Positions 26,256-35,178 of a stretch of 64,000 nt of DNA are shown one piece after another; positions within the stretch are counted from its first letter, which is position 1; each line of letters starts with the position of its first letter. Below the pieces are notes generated by a model, which searched no databases, was not told the DNA's origin, and saw nothing but the letters and a program-made list of their open reading frames with translations. This stretch comes from Streptomyces fagopyri (GTDB lineage: Bacteria > Actinomycetota > Actinomycetes > Streptomycetales > Streptomycetaceae): NCBI RefSeq assembly GCF_009498275.1, contig NZ_CP045643.1:7812001-7876000 (forward strand), in the 5' to 3' direction. The translations under genes and the position numbers were made by a program.

Positions 26256-26387
26256 ACGGCGCGCGCCGCCGCGACGAAGTGAACCCATGACGGCGGTCCA
26301 GCCAACTCCCCATACATCACCGCTACTTGACTCGCGCGCGCCTCATACTCGCCGGTATCCGGTACGGCAGTTCCAGGGAGGCAGAGC

Positions 26388-27275
26388 ATGGCCCACACCA
26401 CCCGTCGCAGAGCCCTCACCACCCTCGGCGCCGCTCTCGCGGGCGCCGTCGCACTGCCCGCCGTACACGCGCGAGCCGACGAGCGGGGGCACGGCGGGCG
26501 CCCGCTGTGGCGCGCCCACGCCCACAACGACTACGACCACCCGCGCCCCCTGTTCGACGCCCTCGCCCACCGTTTCGGGAGCGTGGAGGCCGACATCCAC
26601 CTCGTCGGCGACCAGCTCCTCGTCGCACACGACCCGGTCGATCTCGACCCGACCCGCACGCTCGAAGCGCTCTACCTCGACCCGCTCGTGTCCCGGGTCA
26701 GGGCCAACCACGGCTCGGTGTACCGGGGTTACCGCAGACCACTGCAACTCCTGATCGACATCAAGACCGAGGGCTCCTCGACGTACCTCGAACTCGACCG
26801 TCATCTGCGCCGATACCCGCACCTCTTCACGACCTACGCGCACGGCAGGGTGCGCCCCGGCCCGGTCACCGCCGTCATCTCCGGCGACCGTGCCGCCCGC
26901 ACCCCCATGGAGGCGCAGAGCCTGCGGCGGGCCTTCTACGACGGCCGGCTCACGGACCTCGGCAGCGCGGCGACCGCGTCCTTCATCCCGCTCATCAGCG
27001 ACAACTGGACACTCAACTTCACCTGGCTCGGGGACGGTCCGTTCCCCGAAGCGGAACGCGCGAAGCTGCGCGAGATCATCGCGGTGGCGCACGCGCGTCA
27101 CCAGAAGGTGCGGTTCTGGGCCACGCCCGATCTCGCGGGGCCGGCCAGGGACGCGCTGTGGGGCGAACTGCTGGCCGCCGGCGTCGACCACTTCAACACC
27201 GATGACCTCGCGGGACTGGAGACGTTCCTCGACACGCACGAACGGACACACGAACAGCCACACGAGCGGGCATAG
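26388..27275 (+). CDS. Secreted PI-PLC/glycerophosphodiesterase-fold protein with Tat signal
   Basis: 295 aa. The N-terminus has a twin-arginine type signal (TTRRRALTTLGAALAGAVAL) with a probable cleavage near ARA-DE. The mature part begins with the catalytic-looking RAHAHNDYDHPRPL, then VEADIHLVGDQLLVAHD, typical of the PLC-like phosphodiesterase superfamily (paired His, Glu/Asp metal ligands). It probably cleaves a phosphodiester in lipid head groups or cell-wall polymers outside the cell. The preceding 170 bases contain a terminator and AT-richer DNA for a promoter. Confidence 0.82.
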   Translation: MAHTTRRRALTTLGAALAGAVALPAVHARADERGHGGRPLWRAHAHNDYDHPRPLFDALAHRFGSVEADIHLVGDQLLVAHDPVDLDPTRTLEALYLDPLVSRVRANHGSVYRGYRRPLQLLIDIKTEGSSTYLELDRHLRRYPHLFTTYAHGRVRPGPVTAVISGDRAARTPMEAQSLRRAFYDGRLTDLGSAATASFIPLISDNWTLNFTWLGDGPFPEAERAKLREIIAVAHARHQKVRFWATPDLAGPARDALWGELLAAGVDHFNTDDLAGLETFLDTHERTHEQPHERA

Positions 27276-27378
27276 ACATCACACGTTCGGAGGACACGTC
27301 AGCCGCCCGGACGAACCCTCCGCTACGCGACACTTGCGGCCGAAAGCCGCGGTGTCGACGTGGCGGAGGAGGTTGACG

Positions 27379-27573
27379 ATGGCCATTTCCATCTCTGTGG
27401 TGGTACTGCTGCTGATCCTCGCGGTGGTGTTCCTGCGCAACGGCGCGCTGAAGCCCTCGCACGCGGTGGTGTGCGTCCTGCTCGGCTTCTTCCTGTCGGG
27501 CAGCAGCATGGCGCCGACCATCCAGAACGGGCTCACGGCCACGGCGGACATCGTGAGCAGTCTGCACCCGTGA
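27379..27573 (+). CDS. Small membrane protein (64 aa)
   Basis: Begins MAISISVVVLLLILAVVF, with a second hydrophobic segment VVCVLLGFFLSGSSMA, giving a two-helix hairpin protein. A ribosome site (GGAGG) is followed by ATG 27379. Similar short Streptomyces proteins share the SSMAPTIQNGLTA tail (recollection). Function unknown. It is 103 bases after the secreted phosphodiesterase gene and on the same strand. Confidence 0.7.
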   Translation: MAISISVVVLLLILAVVFLRNGALKPSHAVVCVLLGFFLSGSSMAPTIQNGLTATADIVSSLHP

Positions 27574-27846
27574 GGTCAGGTGGGTGAGAGGACCCCGACG
27601 CGGTCGGGGACCGGCGTTCGGCGCCGTCGCCGGGGGTGACCGACGGTGTCCGAGGCGGCCGTTCCCGGCCGCCGGGCCGTCGGCGTGGTGGAGCGACCGT
27701 CGTCCACCCGACGCGTCCGCGGAGCCTGCCGTCGCCGCCGGGCCCCGCCACCGACGGCGGTCACGCCCGCGGGATCCGCGGTCCCGGACGGCCCGCGTCT
27801 CGGCCGCACGTCGGCGTGCCGGTCGGGGTCGCGGGCCCGGCGGGGG

Positions 27847-28200
27847 TCAGCCGACGAGGTGGGAACGAATCAGGAAGCGCACTCCTTCGGGTGCTTCCAG
27901 CGAGAAGCCGCTGCCCCGACCCGGGACGACGTCGACGGTCAGCCGGGTGTGACTCCACAGCTCGTACTGGCTCTTCGACATCCAGAACGTCACCGGTTCG
28001 TCGACCCCCTCCACCTCCAGCTCCGCGAGCAGGACGTCCGAGCCGCCGGTACGGAACTCACCCGCCGGGTAGCACATGGGCGCACTGCCGTCGCAGCAGC
28101 CGCCGGACTGGTGGAACATCAGCGGGCCGTGGGCCGCCCGCAACAGCCGCACCAGATCGGCGGCCGCCGGAGTGAGCGTGACGCGCGGGACGACGTCCAT
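27847..28200 (-). CDS. DUF779 family protein
   Basis: 117 aa. The cysteine-rich segment FHQSGGCCDGSAPMCYP (about residues 30-46) is the DUF779 hallmark and might bind metal. The rest is predicted beta-strand, ending with GVRFLIRSHLVG. In other bacteria DUF779 genes sit beside acetaldehyde or aldehyde dehydrogenase genes; here there is none within 8 kb. It is divergent from the LAL regulator at 28491. Confidence 0.85.
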   Translation of the reverse strand: MDVVPRVTLTPAAADLVRLLRAAHGPLMFHQSGGCCDGSAPMCYPAGEFRTGGSDVLLAELEVEGVDEPVTFWMSKSQYELWSHTRLTVDVVPGRGSGFSLEAPEGVRFLIRSHLVG

Positions 28201-28490
28201 CGGGGTTCTCCGTCGGGTCGGGGGCGAACGGTGACAGGGCCGGGAGCCTGCCGTGCCGGGGACCGCGACAGGCCACCCCACACTTGACCATGCGGCAGGT
28301 TGCGAGAGGGTTGCACGGCTCGCGGAGGGGAGGCACGGCCCCGCGAGGGGCTGCCGGCCGGCCTCGCGCAGAGGGCGTCGGGTCGGTCCCACGAAGGGAC
28401 CGCCGGGCCGCGCCCGAACCGCGCACCCGCGGAAAAGCTGGGATCGTGAGGGACATGAGGGAGGGGACGCTGCCCGGGACCTGACGGAAA

Positions 28491-31217
28491 GTGGTGGTGA
28501 GCGCCGTGGCTGCCCTCGACGACGAGAACGGTACGGGACCGGCCCCGGCGCACGTCGATCCCCTGGGAGACCCCTTTCTGCGCACGCGGTTCGCCCTGCC
28601 CACCAGGCCCGCCACCTTCCTGCGCCGGGAGCGGCTGACCGAGCACCTCGACCAGGCTCTCCTGACACCCCTGACGATGGTCAACGGCGCTGCCGGGGCG
28701 GGCAAGACCCTGCTGGTCGCCGACTGGGCCGCCGGCCTGGGTCGGCCGGTCACCTGGCTCACCACCGACGCGGCCGGCCAGGGCCCCGGGATGTTCTGGG
28801 CGTACCTCCTCCAGGCCCTGGACGCCTCCGGAGTACCCGTACCCCGCGAGATCCGCCGTCCCGCGGACGCGCACGGGGTGGACCGCGAACTGCCGGCCCG
28901 CCTGGCCGCGGGACTGAGCGGCCGTGACCACCCCGCCATCGTCGTACTGGACGAGTACGACCGGGTGACGGCGCCCGAGATCGCCGAGCAACTGGAGTTC
29001 GTGCTCCACCACGCCGGACCGGGTCTGCGGCTGGTCCTCGTCACCCGCACCGAACCGCTGCTGCCGCTGCACCGCTACCGCGCGGCCGGGGACCTGACGG
29101 AGATACGGGACGCGGAGCTCGCCTTCACCCCCGACGAGGCGTCCGCCCTCCTGGCCACACACGGTCTGCACCTGCCCGCGCCCGGCGTGCGCGCGCTCGT
29201 GGACCGCACCCGGGGATGGGCGGCCGGCCTGCGCCTGTGCGCCCTGGCCGCGCGGGAGACCCCGGACCCGGAGACCTATCTGAAGGAGTTCGAGGCAGGG
29301 CGGAGCACGGTCGCCGACTACCTCCTGGCCGAGGTGCTGAAGCGGCGCACGCCCGAGACCCAGGACCTCCTGCTGCGCGTCTGCGTCCTGGAGCGCTTCT
29401 GCCCGGAACTGGCGAACGCGCTGACGGAGCGCACCGACGCCGAACCCATCCTGGCCGGACTGCATCGGGAGAACGCGTTCGTCGAGAGCCTCGGACATTC
29501 CTGGTACCGCCTCCACCCGTTGTTCGGGGAGATCCTCCGCGCCCATCTCCGGGTCCGCTCACCCGGACTCGAACCCGAACTCCACCGGCGTGCCGCGCAC
29601 TGGCTGCGGCGGTCCGGCTCCCTCCCGGAGACACTCGCGCACGGTGCCGCGGCGGGCGACTGGGAGTTCACCGCCGGTGCCCTGGTCGACGACCTGGCCA
29701 TCGGACAGCTCTTCACCGGCCTGCGCTGCGAGGACCTGACCGAACTGTTCTCCGGTATGGATCCCGAGGTCACGAGCCCGGCGACGGACCTCGTCCGCGC
29801 GGCCCGCGACCTCTCCCGGTACGACCTCGACCGAGGCCTGGCCCACCTGCGAAACGCCCGGCAGGGCCTGGCCCGCGAAGACCTGGCACAGGAGGGTCCG
29901 GCCGGGAACGGGGAGCCCGGTCCCGGTCCTGCCCGGCTCGGCCGCGCCCTGCTGGAGGCCCTGGCGGCCCGGCTGGCCGGCTCCCCGGACGACGCGGAGG
30001 CGGCGGCGTCCGCCGCAGAGGAGCTGCGGCAGACGGTCCCCGCCCACCTCCTGGAGCGGCATCCCGAGGTCTCCACCCTGCTCCTGACGCATCTGGGTTC
30101 GGCACTTCTGTGGGCGGGACGCTTCGACGACGCGCGCGCCGCCCTGTCCACGGTGGCCGACTCGTGCGGCGAGGAGGCGACCGGACTGCCCCGAGAGGAA
30201 TCCCTGGCGCACCTGGCCCTGCTGGACTACCTGGACGGCTGGCTCGACCGGGCGGAGAGCCGGGCCCTGGCGGCGACGACCGGAACGGAGCGCCTCGGTC
30301 CGCACCGGTCGTCCGGCTCCGGTCTCGCGCGGCTGGTGCTGGCGGCCGTGGCCGTCGACCGCGACGAGCTCGACCGGGCCCAAGCCCTCCTCGACGAGAG
30401 GGCCGACGCCGGGCGGATGCCGCGGGACCCGGTGACGGCGGCGGCCCGGTCCATCGCGGCGGCGGGTCTGCTGCTGGCCCGCGGGAGGACGGGAGCGGCG
30501 CTGACGGCGGCGTCCGCCGTGATCCCCGCCGCCGTGGCCTCACCGTGGGCGAACGGTCACGCGGCGCTGGTCGCCGCCGCCGTCCATCTGACCGAGGGGC
30601 GTACGGAGCGAGCCGCCGAGGCGCTGCGCCGGGTGCCGGACGACCAGACGGCCTGCGTGGTGCGGGCCGCGCGTGTCCAGCTCGCGGCGGGCCACCGCGG
30701 CGAGGCGATCGGCATGCTGGACCGTCTCCACCTGGACGGCCGGTGCGGTCCGGCCCTGACCGTGCGGGCCACGCTGGTACGGGCGCAGGCCGCCGAAGAG
30801 GCCGGGGACCCCGTCACGGCCCGCGGGCTGGTCGCCCGGGCGCTCGTCGAGGCCCGCCGCGAGCGACTGCGGCGGCCCTTTCTCGACGCGGGCCCCTGGA
30901 TCAGGCGCCCGCTGGGCGAGGCGCCGCTCCGGGCGCTGGCCGCGGGCTGGCTCCAGGCCGGTCCGGCCCGGGAGCAGGGGGGCGATCCCGGCGGGCTTCC
31001 GTCGCTGTCTCCGGCGCTCGTCGTGGAGGAGCTGAGCGGGCGCGAACTCGACGTCCTGCGGCGGCTGGCCGAGATGATGTCCACGGAGGAGATCGCGGCC
31101 GACCTCTACGTGTCCGTGAACACGGTCAAGACCCATCTCAAGAGCGTCTACCGGAAGCTCGCGGTGAACCGGCGCAACGAAGCGGTGCGCCGCGCGCGCG
31201 AGCTGCGGCTGCTGTGA
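28491..31217 (+). CDS. Large ATP-binding LuxR (LAL/MalT-like) regulator
   Basis: About 908 aa. The Walker A motif GAAGAGKT is at residues 66-73 and Walker B-like IVVLDEYDRV near 150. A long helical TPR-like middle follows, then a C-terminal LuxR HTH with LSGRELDVLRRLAEMMSTEE and VNTVKTHLKSVYRKL. It is a STAND-type, ligand- and ATP-dependent activator. Three consecutive GTG codons at 28491-28499 and another at 28506 make the exact start uncertain; GGAAA at 28486-28490 favours the later ones. Possible targets are DUF779 (divergent) and the 65-aa gene downstream. Confidence 0.9.
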   Translation: MVVSAVAALDDENGTGPAPAHVDPLGDPFLRTRFALPTRPATFLRRERLTEHLDQALLTPLTMVNGAAGAGKTLLVADWAAGLGRPVTWLTTDAAGQGPGMFWAYLLQALDASGVPVPREIRRPADAHGVDRELPARLAAGLSGRDHPAIVVLDEYDRVTAPEIAEQLEFVLHHAGPGLRLVLVTRTEPLLPLHRYRAAGDLTEIRDAELAFTPDEASALLATHGLHLPAPGVRALVDRTRGWAAGLRLCALAARETPDPETYLKEFEAGRSTVADYLLAEVLKRRTPETQDLLLRVCVLERFCPELANALTERTDAEPILAGLHRENAFVESLGHSWYRLHPLFGEILRAHLRVRSPGLEPELHRRAAHWLRRSGSLPETLAHGAAAGDWEFTAGALVDDLAIGQLFTGLRCEDLTELFSGMDPEVTSPATDLVRAARDLSRYDLDRGLAHLRNARQGLAREDLAQEGPAGNGEPGPGPARLGRALLEALAARLAGSPDDAEAAASAAEELRQTVPAHLLERHPEVSTLLLTHLGSALLWAGRFDDARAALSTVADSCGEEATGLPREESLAHLALLDYLDGWLDRAESRALAATTGTERLGPHRSSGSGLARLVLAAVAVDRDELDRAQALLDERADAGRMPRDPVTAAARSIAAAGLLLARGRTGAALTAASAVIPAAVASPWANGHAALVAAAVHLTEGRTERAAEALRRVPDDQTACVVRAARVQLAAGHRGEAIGMLDRLHLDGRCGPALTVRATLVRAQAAEEAGDPVTARGLVARALVEARRERLRRPFLDAGPWIRRPLGEAPLRALAAGWLQAGPAREQGGDPGGLPSLSPALVVEELSGRELDVLRRLAEMMSTEEIAADLYVSVNTVKTHLKSVYRKLAVNRRNEAVRRARELRLL

Positions 31218-31237
31218 CCCGCGGCGACACCGGTGCC

Positions 31238-31314
31238 GTGGCCGGTGTGATGCCGGTGCGGTGAGGTGATCTGTGTGATGCGGGTGCAGTGGCGTGGCCG
31301 GTGTGATGCCGGTG
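31238..31314. repeat. Direct repeat of 21 bp downstream of the LAL regulator
   Basis: GTGGCCGGTGTGATGCCGGTG occurs at 31238-31258 and again at 31294-31314, with a degenerate part between. The intergenic DNA 31218-31446 shows no gene. Confidence 0.7.
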
Positions 31315-31446
31315 CCAGGACCACGGTGGACGGCGGGCCGGACGGCGGGTCACCTGCTGAGGGTGAGGGCGGGCGGCACGCGGGGGCGGAGGATCACGGG
31401 TAGGGCGTCGTCCGTCCGCCCCGGACCGCCCGCGGGAGAGCAGCTG

Positions 31447-31644
31447 ATGCGCTACGAGATCCGTGTCGACGGACACATGTCGGAGACGCTGGCCCAGGCC
31501 TTCCCGGACATGGAGCACGTGGTGATGTCCGGTCAGACCGTCCTGTTCGGGCCGGTGCTCGACGAGGCCCATCTGTACGGTCTGCTGGCGCGCTGCCAGT
31601 CGCTGGGACTGCGCGTCCTGGAGATGCGCCAACTCCCGGAGTGA
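31447..31644 (+). CDS. Small conserved-type protein (65 aa)
   Basis: Starts MRYEIRVDGHMSETLAQAFP and ends GLRVLEMRQLPE. The predicted fold is beta-alpha-beta, with no membrane helix. The ribosome site GGGAGAG precedes ATG 31447. Proteins of this size and pattern occur widely in actinobacteria without known function (recollection). It follows the LAL regulator and is head to tail with it, so it may be a target or an accessory. Confidence 0.72.
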   Translation: MRYEIRVDGHMSETLAQAFPDMEHVVMSGQTVLFGPVLDEAHLYGLLARCQSLGLRVLEMRQLPE

Positions 31645-31736
31645 CGCCGCCGGCGGGGCTGTGGCCCTGCGCACCGCTCCGGTGACCGGGCCGTGGTCGC
31701 CGGCTCGGCGCTTGTCCGAAGCTCCCGCCCGGTGAA

Positions 31737-31784
31737 CCGTCTACGGCCCCGGTTCCGGCCCCGTCTACGGCCCCGGTTCCGGCC
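31737..31784. repeat. Two tandem copies of a 24-bp unit across the channel gene stop
   Basis: Positions 31737-31760 and 31761-31784 are identical. The unit contains the TAG stop codon on the minus strand, so the gene ends in the right copy and the left copy is a post-stop duplicate. Confidence 0.85.
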
Positions 31785-32562
31785 TTGACTGCGATCCCGG
31801 TTCCGGCCTCGGGCTCGTCCGCCGCTCCGGCCCCGCTTCGGAGTGCCCGGAGTCCGCGGACTCCTCGGCGCATTCGACGACCCTGCCGTCTTCGGAGAGG
31901 ACGGCGTCACCGACTTCTCCGGCGTCCGTCTCCGGCTGGATGGGCCCCCTGCGCCGCAACCCCGCCTGGACCGCGCTCGCCAGCACGCGCGCGGCGAAGC
32001 CCACGAGGACCAGCCCTCCGGCCATCTGCAGCATCGTCATCACCCGTCCTGTCTCGGAGCGGGCGGCGATGTCGCCGAAACCGACGGTGCTGAACGTGGT
32101 CAGCGTGAAGTACAGGGCGTCCGTCCTGGACAGCGGCTCGGTGAACGAGCCCGGGGCCGAGCGGTCGAGCAGGTAGTAGGCGCTGGCGAAGAGCACCAGA
32201 AACAGCACCAGCGTGGCGGCCAGGGCCTCGACGGCCTTCAGACGGGGGTAGGGCGAGCGGATGATGGTCCGCACCTCCCACACGAACACCAGGATCACCG
32301 CGAGCAGGCCGGACAGCAGCAGCACCGACGTTCCGCGGGCGCTGTACCTGTCGAGGGGCAGCAGGTAGTAGGCGGTGACGAGCCCGGCCGCGATCAGGAA
32401 GGCCCGGCCCATCACCACGACCGTCGTCCACCGGGTGCCGCGCCCTTGCCGGCACCGCCGGTGCGGACCGGTCCGGTACGGATTCCTCTGGTACGGACCC
32501 CGTCGGTACGGGCCCCGCCGCGGCCGGGTGTGGTCGGCCCGGTCGTCCGCTGGATCGCTCAT
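31765..32562 (-). CDS. Potassium channel protein (ion_trans_2) with extra N-terminal helices
   Basis: 265 aa. The selectivity filter TVGFGD (residues 159-164) sits between a pore helix and flanking membrane segments (about 112-132 and 178-198). Two further helices precede it (about 50-70 and 78-98). The N-terminus carries a short Arg/Tyr/Pro repeat (RRGPYRRGPYQRNPY). The C-terminus is acidic, without an RCK domain. The stop lies in a 24-bp tandem duplication (31737-31784), so alternative tails could arise by copy change. Confidence 0.88.
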   Translation of the reverse strand: MSDPADDRADHTRPRRGPYRRGPYQRNPYRTGPHRRCRQGRGTRWTTVVVMGRAFLIAAGLVTAYYLLPLDRYSARGTSVLLLSGLLAVILVFVWEVRTIIRSPYPRLKAVEALAATLVLFLVLFASAYYLLDRSAPGSFTEPLSRTDALYFTLTTFSTVGFGDIAARSETGRVMTMLQMAGGLVLVGFAARVLASAVQAGLRRRGPIQPETDAGEVGDAVLSEDGRVVECAEESADSGHSEAGPERRTSPRPEPGSQSRPEPGP

Positions 32563-32647
32563 CGCGTGTCTCTTCGTCGGGGTTCGCCGGGAGCCGGGCG
32601 GTCGGCCCGTCCAGCCCCCACCTCATCGCCCTGGCGGCCGGAAGGGA

Positions 32648-32664
32648 TCACCCGCCGCGGGTGA
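32648..32664. promoter_or_regulatory. Palindrome TCACCCG-N3-CGGGTGA upstream of the HdeD-like gene
   Basis: A perfect 7-bp inverted repeat with a 3-base centre, 101 bases before ATG 32766. CACGCTGG follows 22 bases later. The same architecture occurs at 33531-33547, upstream of another membrane protein gene, so it may be a shared operator or activator site. Confidence 0.5.
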
Positions 32665-32765
32665 CCCGGCGGACGCCGGCGCGCGGCACGCTGGCCGGTG
32701 GGGTCCCCGCGCGCCCGCCTGCCGGCGGTCCGGCGGTGACCTGCTCGAACGTGCGAGGAGGAGCC

Positions 32766-33428
32766 ATGACCGTACCGCGTGGTTCGGCGCCGCCCACCGG
32801 ACCGGGACACCGGCCCGACGGACCGGCCCCCACTCCGGCGGGCGACCCCGCGGAGCTGCTGGCGGCACTGGGCGGCTCATGGACCTGGATCCTGGGTTCG
32901 GCGGTCGCGACGCTGGTGCCGGGGGTCCTGGTGCTGGTCTGGCCGAACGAGAGCCTGCACGTCCTGGCGGTCCTCATCGGGCTGTACCTGCTCGTCATCG
33001 GCGTCTTCCGCTTCGTCGCGGCCTTCTCCCGGCGCGAACAGGGCGAACGGCTCCCCGGGCTGCTCCTCGCCCTGCTGTTCGTCCTGGCCGGCGTGCTCTG
33101 TCTGCGCAACCCGATGCAGACCATCGCCGCGCTGTCGCTGATCGTCGGGGTCGTCTGGCTGGTGTCCGGCATGCTGACCGCCTACACGGCCCTCGCGACC
33201 CGGGACCTGCCGCACCGCGGCGTCGTGCTGGCCGCCGCCGCGCTCGGCATCGTCGCGGGCGTCGTGGTGCTGGCGCTGCCGACCGAGTCGGCCCGTGCGC
33301 TGACCCGGCTGCTGGGCCTGTGGCTCGTGCTGCTCGGTCTGGTCGAACTCGGCGTCGCGTTCGCCTGGAGGGCCGCCCTGCGCAGGGCGGCCGCCGCGCA
33401 CCAGGGCGGGATCGCCGCGCCGCTCTGA
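32766..33428 (+). CDS. HdeD-like membrane protein (DUF308)
   Basis: 220 aa with six predicted helices in three pairs after a soluble Pro-rich N-terminus of about 35 residues. The repeated pattern of LVPGVLVLVWPNESL and GIVAGVVVLALPTES is typical of HdeD-type proteins, which are linked to acid or general stress survival. The role here is inferred from family only. The start ATG 32766 has the ribosome site GAGGAG. It is first in a run of small same-strand membrane genes. Confidence 0.82.
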   Translation: MTVPRGSAPPTGPGHRPDGPAPTPAGDPAELLAALGGSWTWILGSAVATLVPGVLVLVWPNESLHVLAVLIGLYLLVIGVFRFVAAFSRREQGERLPGLLLALLFVLAGVLCLRNPMQTIAALSLIVGVVWLVSGMLTAYTALATRDLPHRGVVLAAAALGIVAGVVVLALPTESARALTRLLGLWLVLLGLVELGVAFAWRAALRRAAAAHQGGIAAPL

Positions 33429-33530
33429 GCACGGGCATCGCCGCGCGACGCCGCTCCGGGCACGGGGACCGCCGTGCTGCTCCGAGTACGAGCAGCTGGG
33501 CGCCGCGCCGCTCCGAGTACGCGCCCCCGA

Positions 33531-33547
33531 TCACCCGCCTCGGGTGA
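33531..33547. promoter_or_regulatory. Second copy of the palindrome TCACCCG-N3-CGGGTGA
   Basis: Identical 7-bp arms to 32648-32664, 75 bases before ATG 33623 and followed by CATGCTGG after 23 bases. It also acts as a boundary between the HdeD-like gene and the SHOCT gene. Confidence 0.5.
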
Positions 33548-33622
33548 GGCCGCCCGGTCCGGGCCGTGCGCATGCTGGGGACGGCAACGACTGCCGGGCG
33601 CATGCCCGGGAGGGAGTGAGAC

Positions 33623-34057
33623 ATGAGCGAGCCGATGTACCTCGCGTACGACTATCCGCTGCTGAGCATCTTCTGGACGATGCTCTGGTTCTTCCTGTGG
33701 ATCATGTGGTTCGTCCTGCTCTTCCGGGTCATCGTGGACATCTTCCGTGACGACACGCTGGGCGGATGGGCCAAGGCGGGCTGGCTGGTGTTCGTCATCG
33801 TGCTGCCGTTCCTGGGCGTCCTCGTCTACGTGATCGCGCGCGGCAGGAACATGGGCGCGCGGGAGATCAAGCAGGCACGCGCGCAGCAGGAGTCCTTCGA
33901 CTCCTACATCCGGGAGACCGCGGCCGGCGCATCGCGGTCCGGCAGCGTCGACGAACTCGCCAGACTGTCCGAGATCCGGGCCCGCGGCGACATCACGGAC
34001 GAGGAGTTCCGCAGGGCGAAGGAACTGGTCCTGAGCGGCCACCCGTCGGGCCGCTGA
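33623..34057 (+). CDS. Membrane protein with C-terminal SHOCT domain
   Basis: 144 aa. Two membrane helices (about residues 15-40 and 52-72), with the PLD-nuclease N-like signature GGWAKAGWLVFVIVLPFLG between and in the second. A charged linker follows, then a SHOCT motif near the end (ELARLSEIRARGDITDEEF). SHOCT tails are thought to mediate oligomerisation or protein contacts. The family is common in stress regulons of actinobacteria. ATG 33623 follows GGGAG. Confidence 0.85.
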   Translation: MSEPMYLAYDYPLLSIFWTMLWFFLWIMWFVLLFRVIVDIFRDDTLGGWAKAGWLVFVIVLPFLGVLVYVIARGRNMGAREIKQARAQQESFDSYIRETAAGASRSGSVDELARLSEIRARGDITDEEFRRAKELVLSGHPSGR

Positions 34058-34121
34058 GACACCGGCGGCACATCCACCGGACGTCACCGAACGACCCGGC
34101 TTCAGGAGACGAGGGAACACG

Positions 34122-34562
34122 ATGGCCGCGACACACACCGGGCACGGACACACGCGCTCGACGAGGCAGCAATGGGCCGGTGGCCTGACGGTCTTCGCGG
34201 GCGTGATGCTCATGATCGCCGGGCTGCTCGACCTCTTCCGGGGCGTCATGGCGATCGCCGAGGACGACGTCTTCGTCTCGACCCCGAGCTACGTCTTCCG
34301 CTTCGACCTCACCGGCTGGGGCTGGATCCACCTCGTCCTGGGCGCGGTCGCCGTGGTCGTCAGTCTCGGACTGTTCCAGGCGGCGTTCTGGGCGCGGGTC
34401 CTCGGCGTCGTCATCGCCGGGCTCATCATCGTCGCCAACTTCCTGTCCCTGCCGTACTACCCGGTCTGGTCGGTCGTGATGATGGCCTTCTCCGCGCTGA
34501 TCATCTGGGCACTGTGCGTGGCACGGCCGGAGTCGTCGTACGACGTGCCCCGCGACGGGTGA
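34122..34562 (+). CDS. Four-helix membrane protein, DUF7144-like
   Basis: 146 aa with four hydrophobic segments. Visible landmarks are QWAGGLTVFAGVMLMIAGLL, FRGVMAIAEDDVFV and DLTGWGWIHLVLGAVAVVV. This arrangement is typical of a Streptomyces membrane family of unknown function (DUF7144, from memory). It lies 64 bases after the SHOCT gene in the same direction and probably belongs to the same transcription unit. Confidence 0.8.
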   Translation: MAATHTGHGHTRSTRQQWAGGLTVFAGVMLMIAGLLDLFRGVMAIAEDDVFVSTPSYVFRFDLTGWGWIHLVLGAVAVVVSLGLFQAAFWARVLGVVIAGLIIVANFLSLPYYPVWSVVMMAFSALIIWALCVARPESSYDVPRDG

Positions 34563-34644
34563 AGGACGGGGCGGGATCCCCTGCGAGGACGCGGGCCGAC
34601 CCTCCTCACGGGAATCGGCGGCACCCGACACTACTGTCGACGGC

Positions 34645-35085
34645 ATGACCGACGACAGCCTGCGTTCCGTCAGCATCGAGCGGACGCGTACCGGCCACTT
34701 CACCGCGACGAACGTGCGCGGCGGCACGATCAGCTTCGGCACCGGGTCCGACCCCGAGGACGGGACCGGTTTCACCCCGGTCGAGTTGCTGCTCGCCGCG
34801 ATCGGAGGATGCACCGCGGCCGATGTCGATGTCGCCACCGCCCGCCACGCGGAGCCCACCGAGTTCACCGTCGAGGTGACGGGCGACAAGATCAGTGACG
34901 GGCTCGGCAACCGGATGACCGGCCTCACGGTCACCTTCACCGTCGCGTTCCCCGACGGCGGCCCCGGCGACCGCGCCCGGACGATTCTCCCGAGGGCGGT
35001 CAGGACCTCCCACGAGCGGCTCTGCACGGTCAGCCGCACGGTCGAGATCGGCACCCCGGTCACCACGACGGTCGCGGACGTCTGA
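34645..35085 (+). CDS. OsmC family protein
   Basis: 146 aa. The two catalytic cysteines are seen in AAIGGCTAADVDV (about residue 60) and HERLCTVSRTVE (about residue 128). OsmC/Ohr proteins reduce organic or fatty-acid hydroperoxides. The classical Ohr also needs Arg and Glu near the active site, which are not obvious here, so OsmC-like is the safer call. It starts at ATG 34645. The 3' end including the stop is duplicated in tandem just downstream (35071-35121). Confidence 0.88.
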   Translation: MTDDSLRSVSIERTRTGHFTATNVRGGTISFGTGSDPEDGTGFTPVELLLAAIGGCTAADVDVATARHAEPTEFTVEVTGDKISDGLGNRMTGLTVTFTVAFPDGGPGDRARTILPRAVRTSHERLCTVSRTVEIGTPVTTTVADV

Positions 35086-35121
35086 CCGCGTCGAGCGTCG
35101 CGGACGTCTGACCGCGTCGAG
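35071..35121. repeat. Tandem duplication of the osmC 3' end
   Basis: A 25-bp unit at 35071-35095 recurs at 35097-35121, one base apart (26-bp period). It contains the last codons and the TGA of the OsmC gene. Confidence 0.88.
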
Positions 35122-35178
35122 TCCTACGCACGCACGCTCGTCCCTTGCGTCGCGGTCACCGCACCCGCACGGGAGGTT

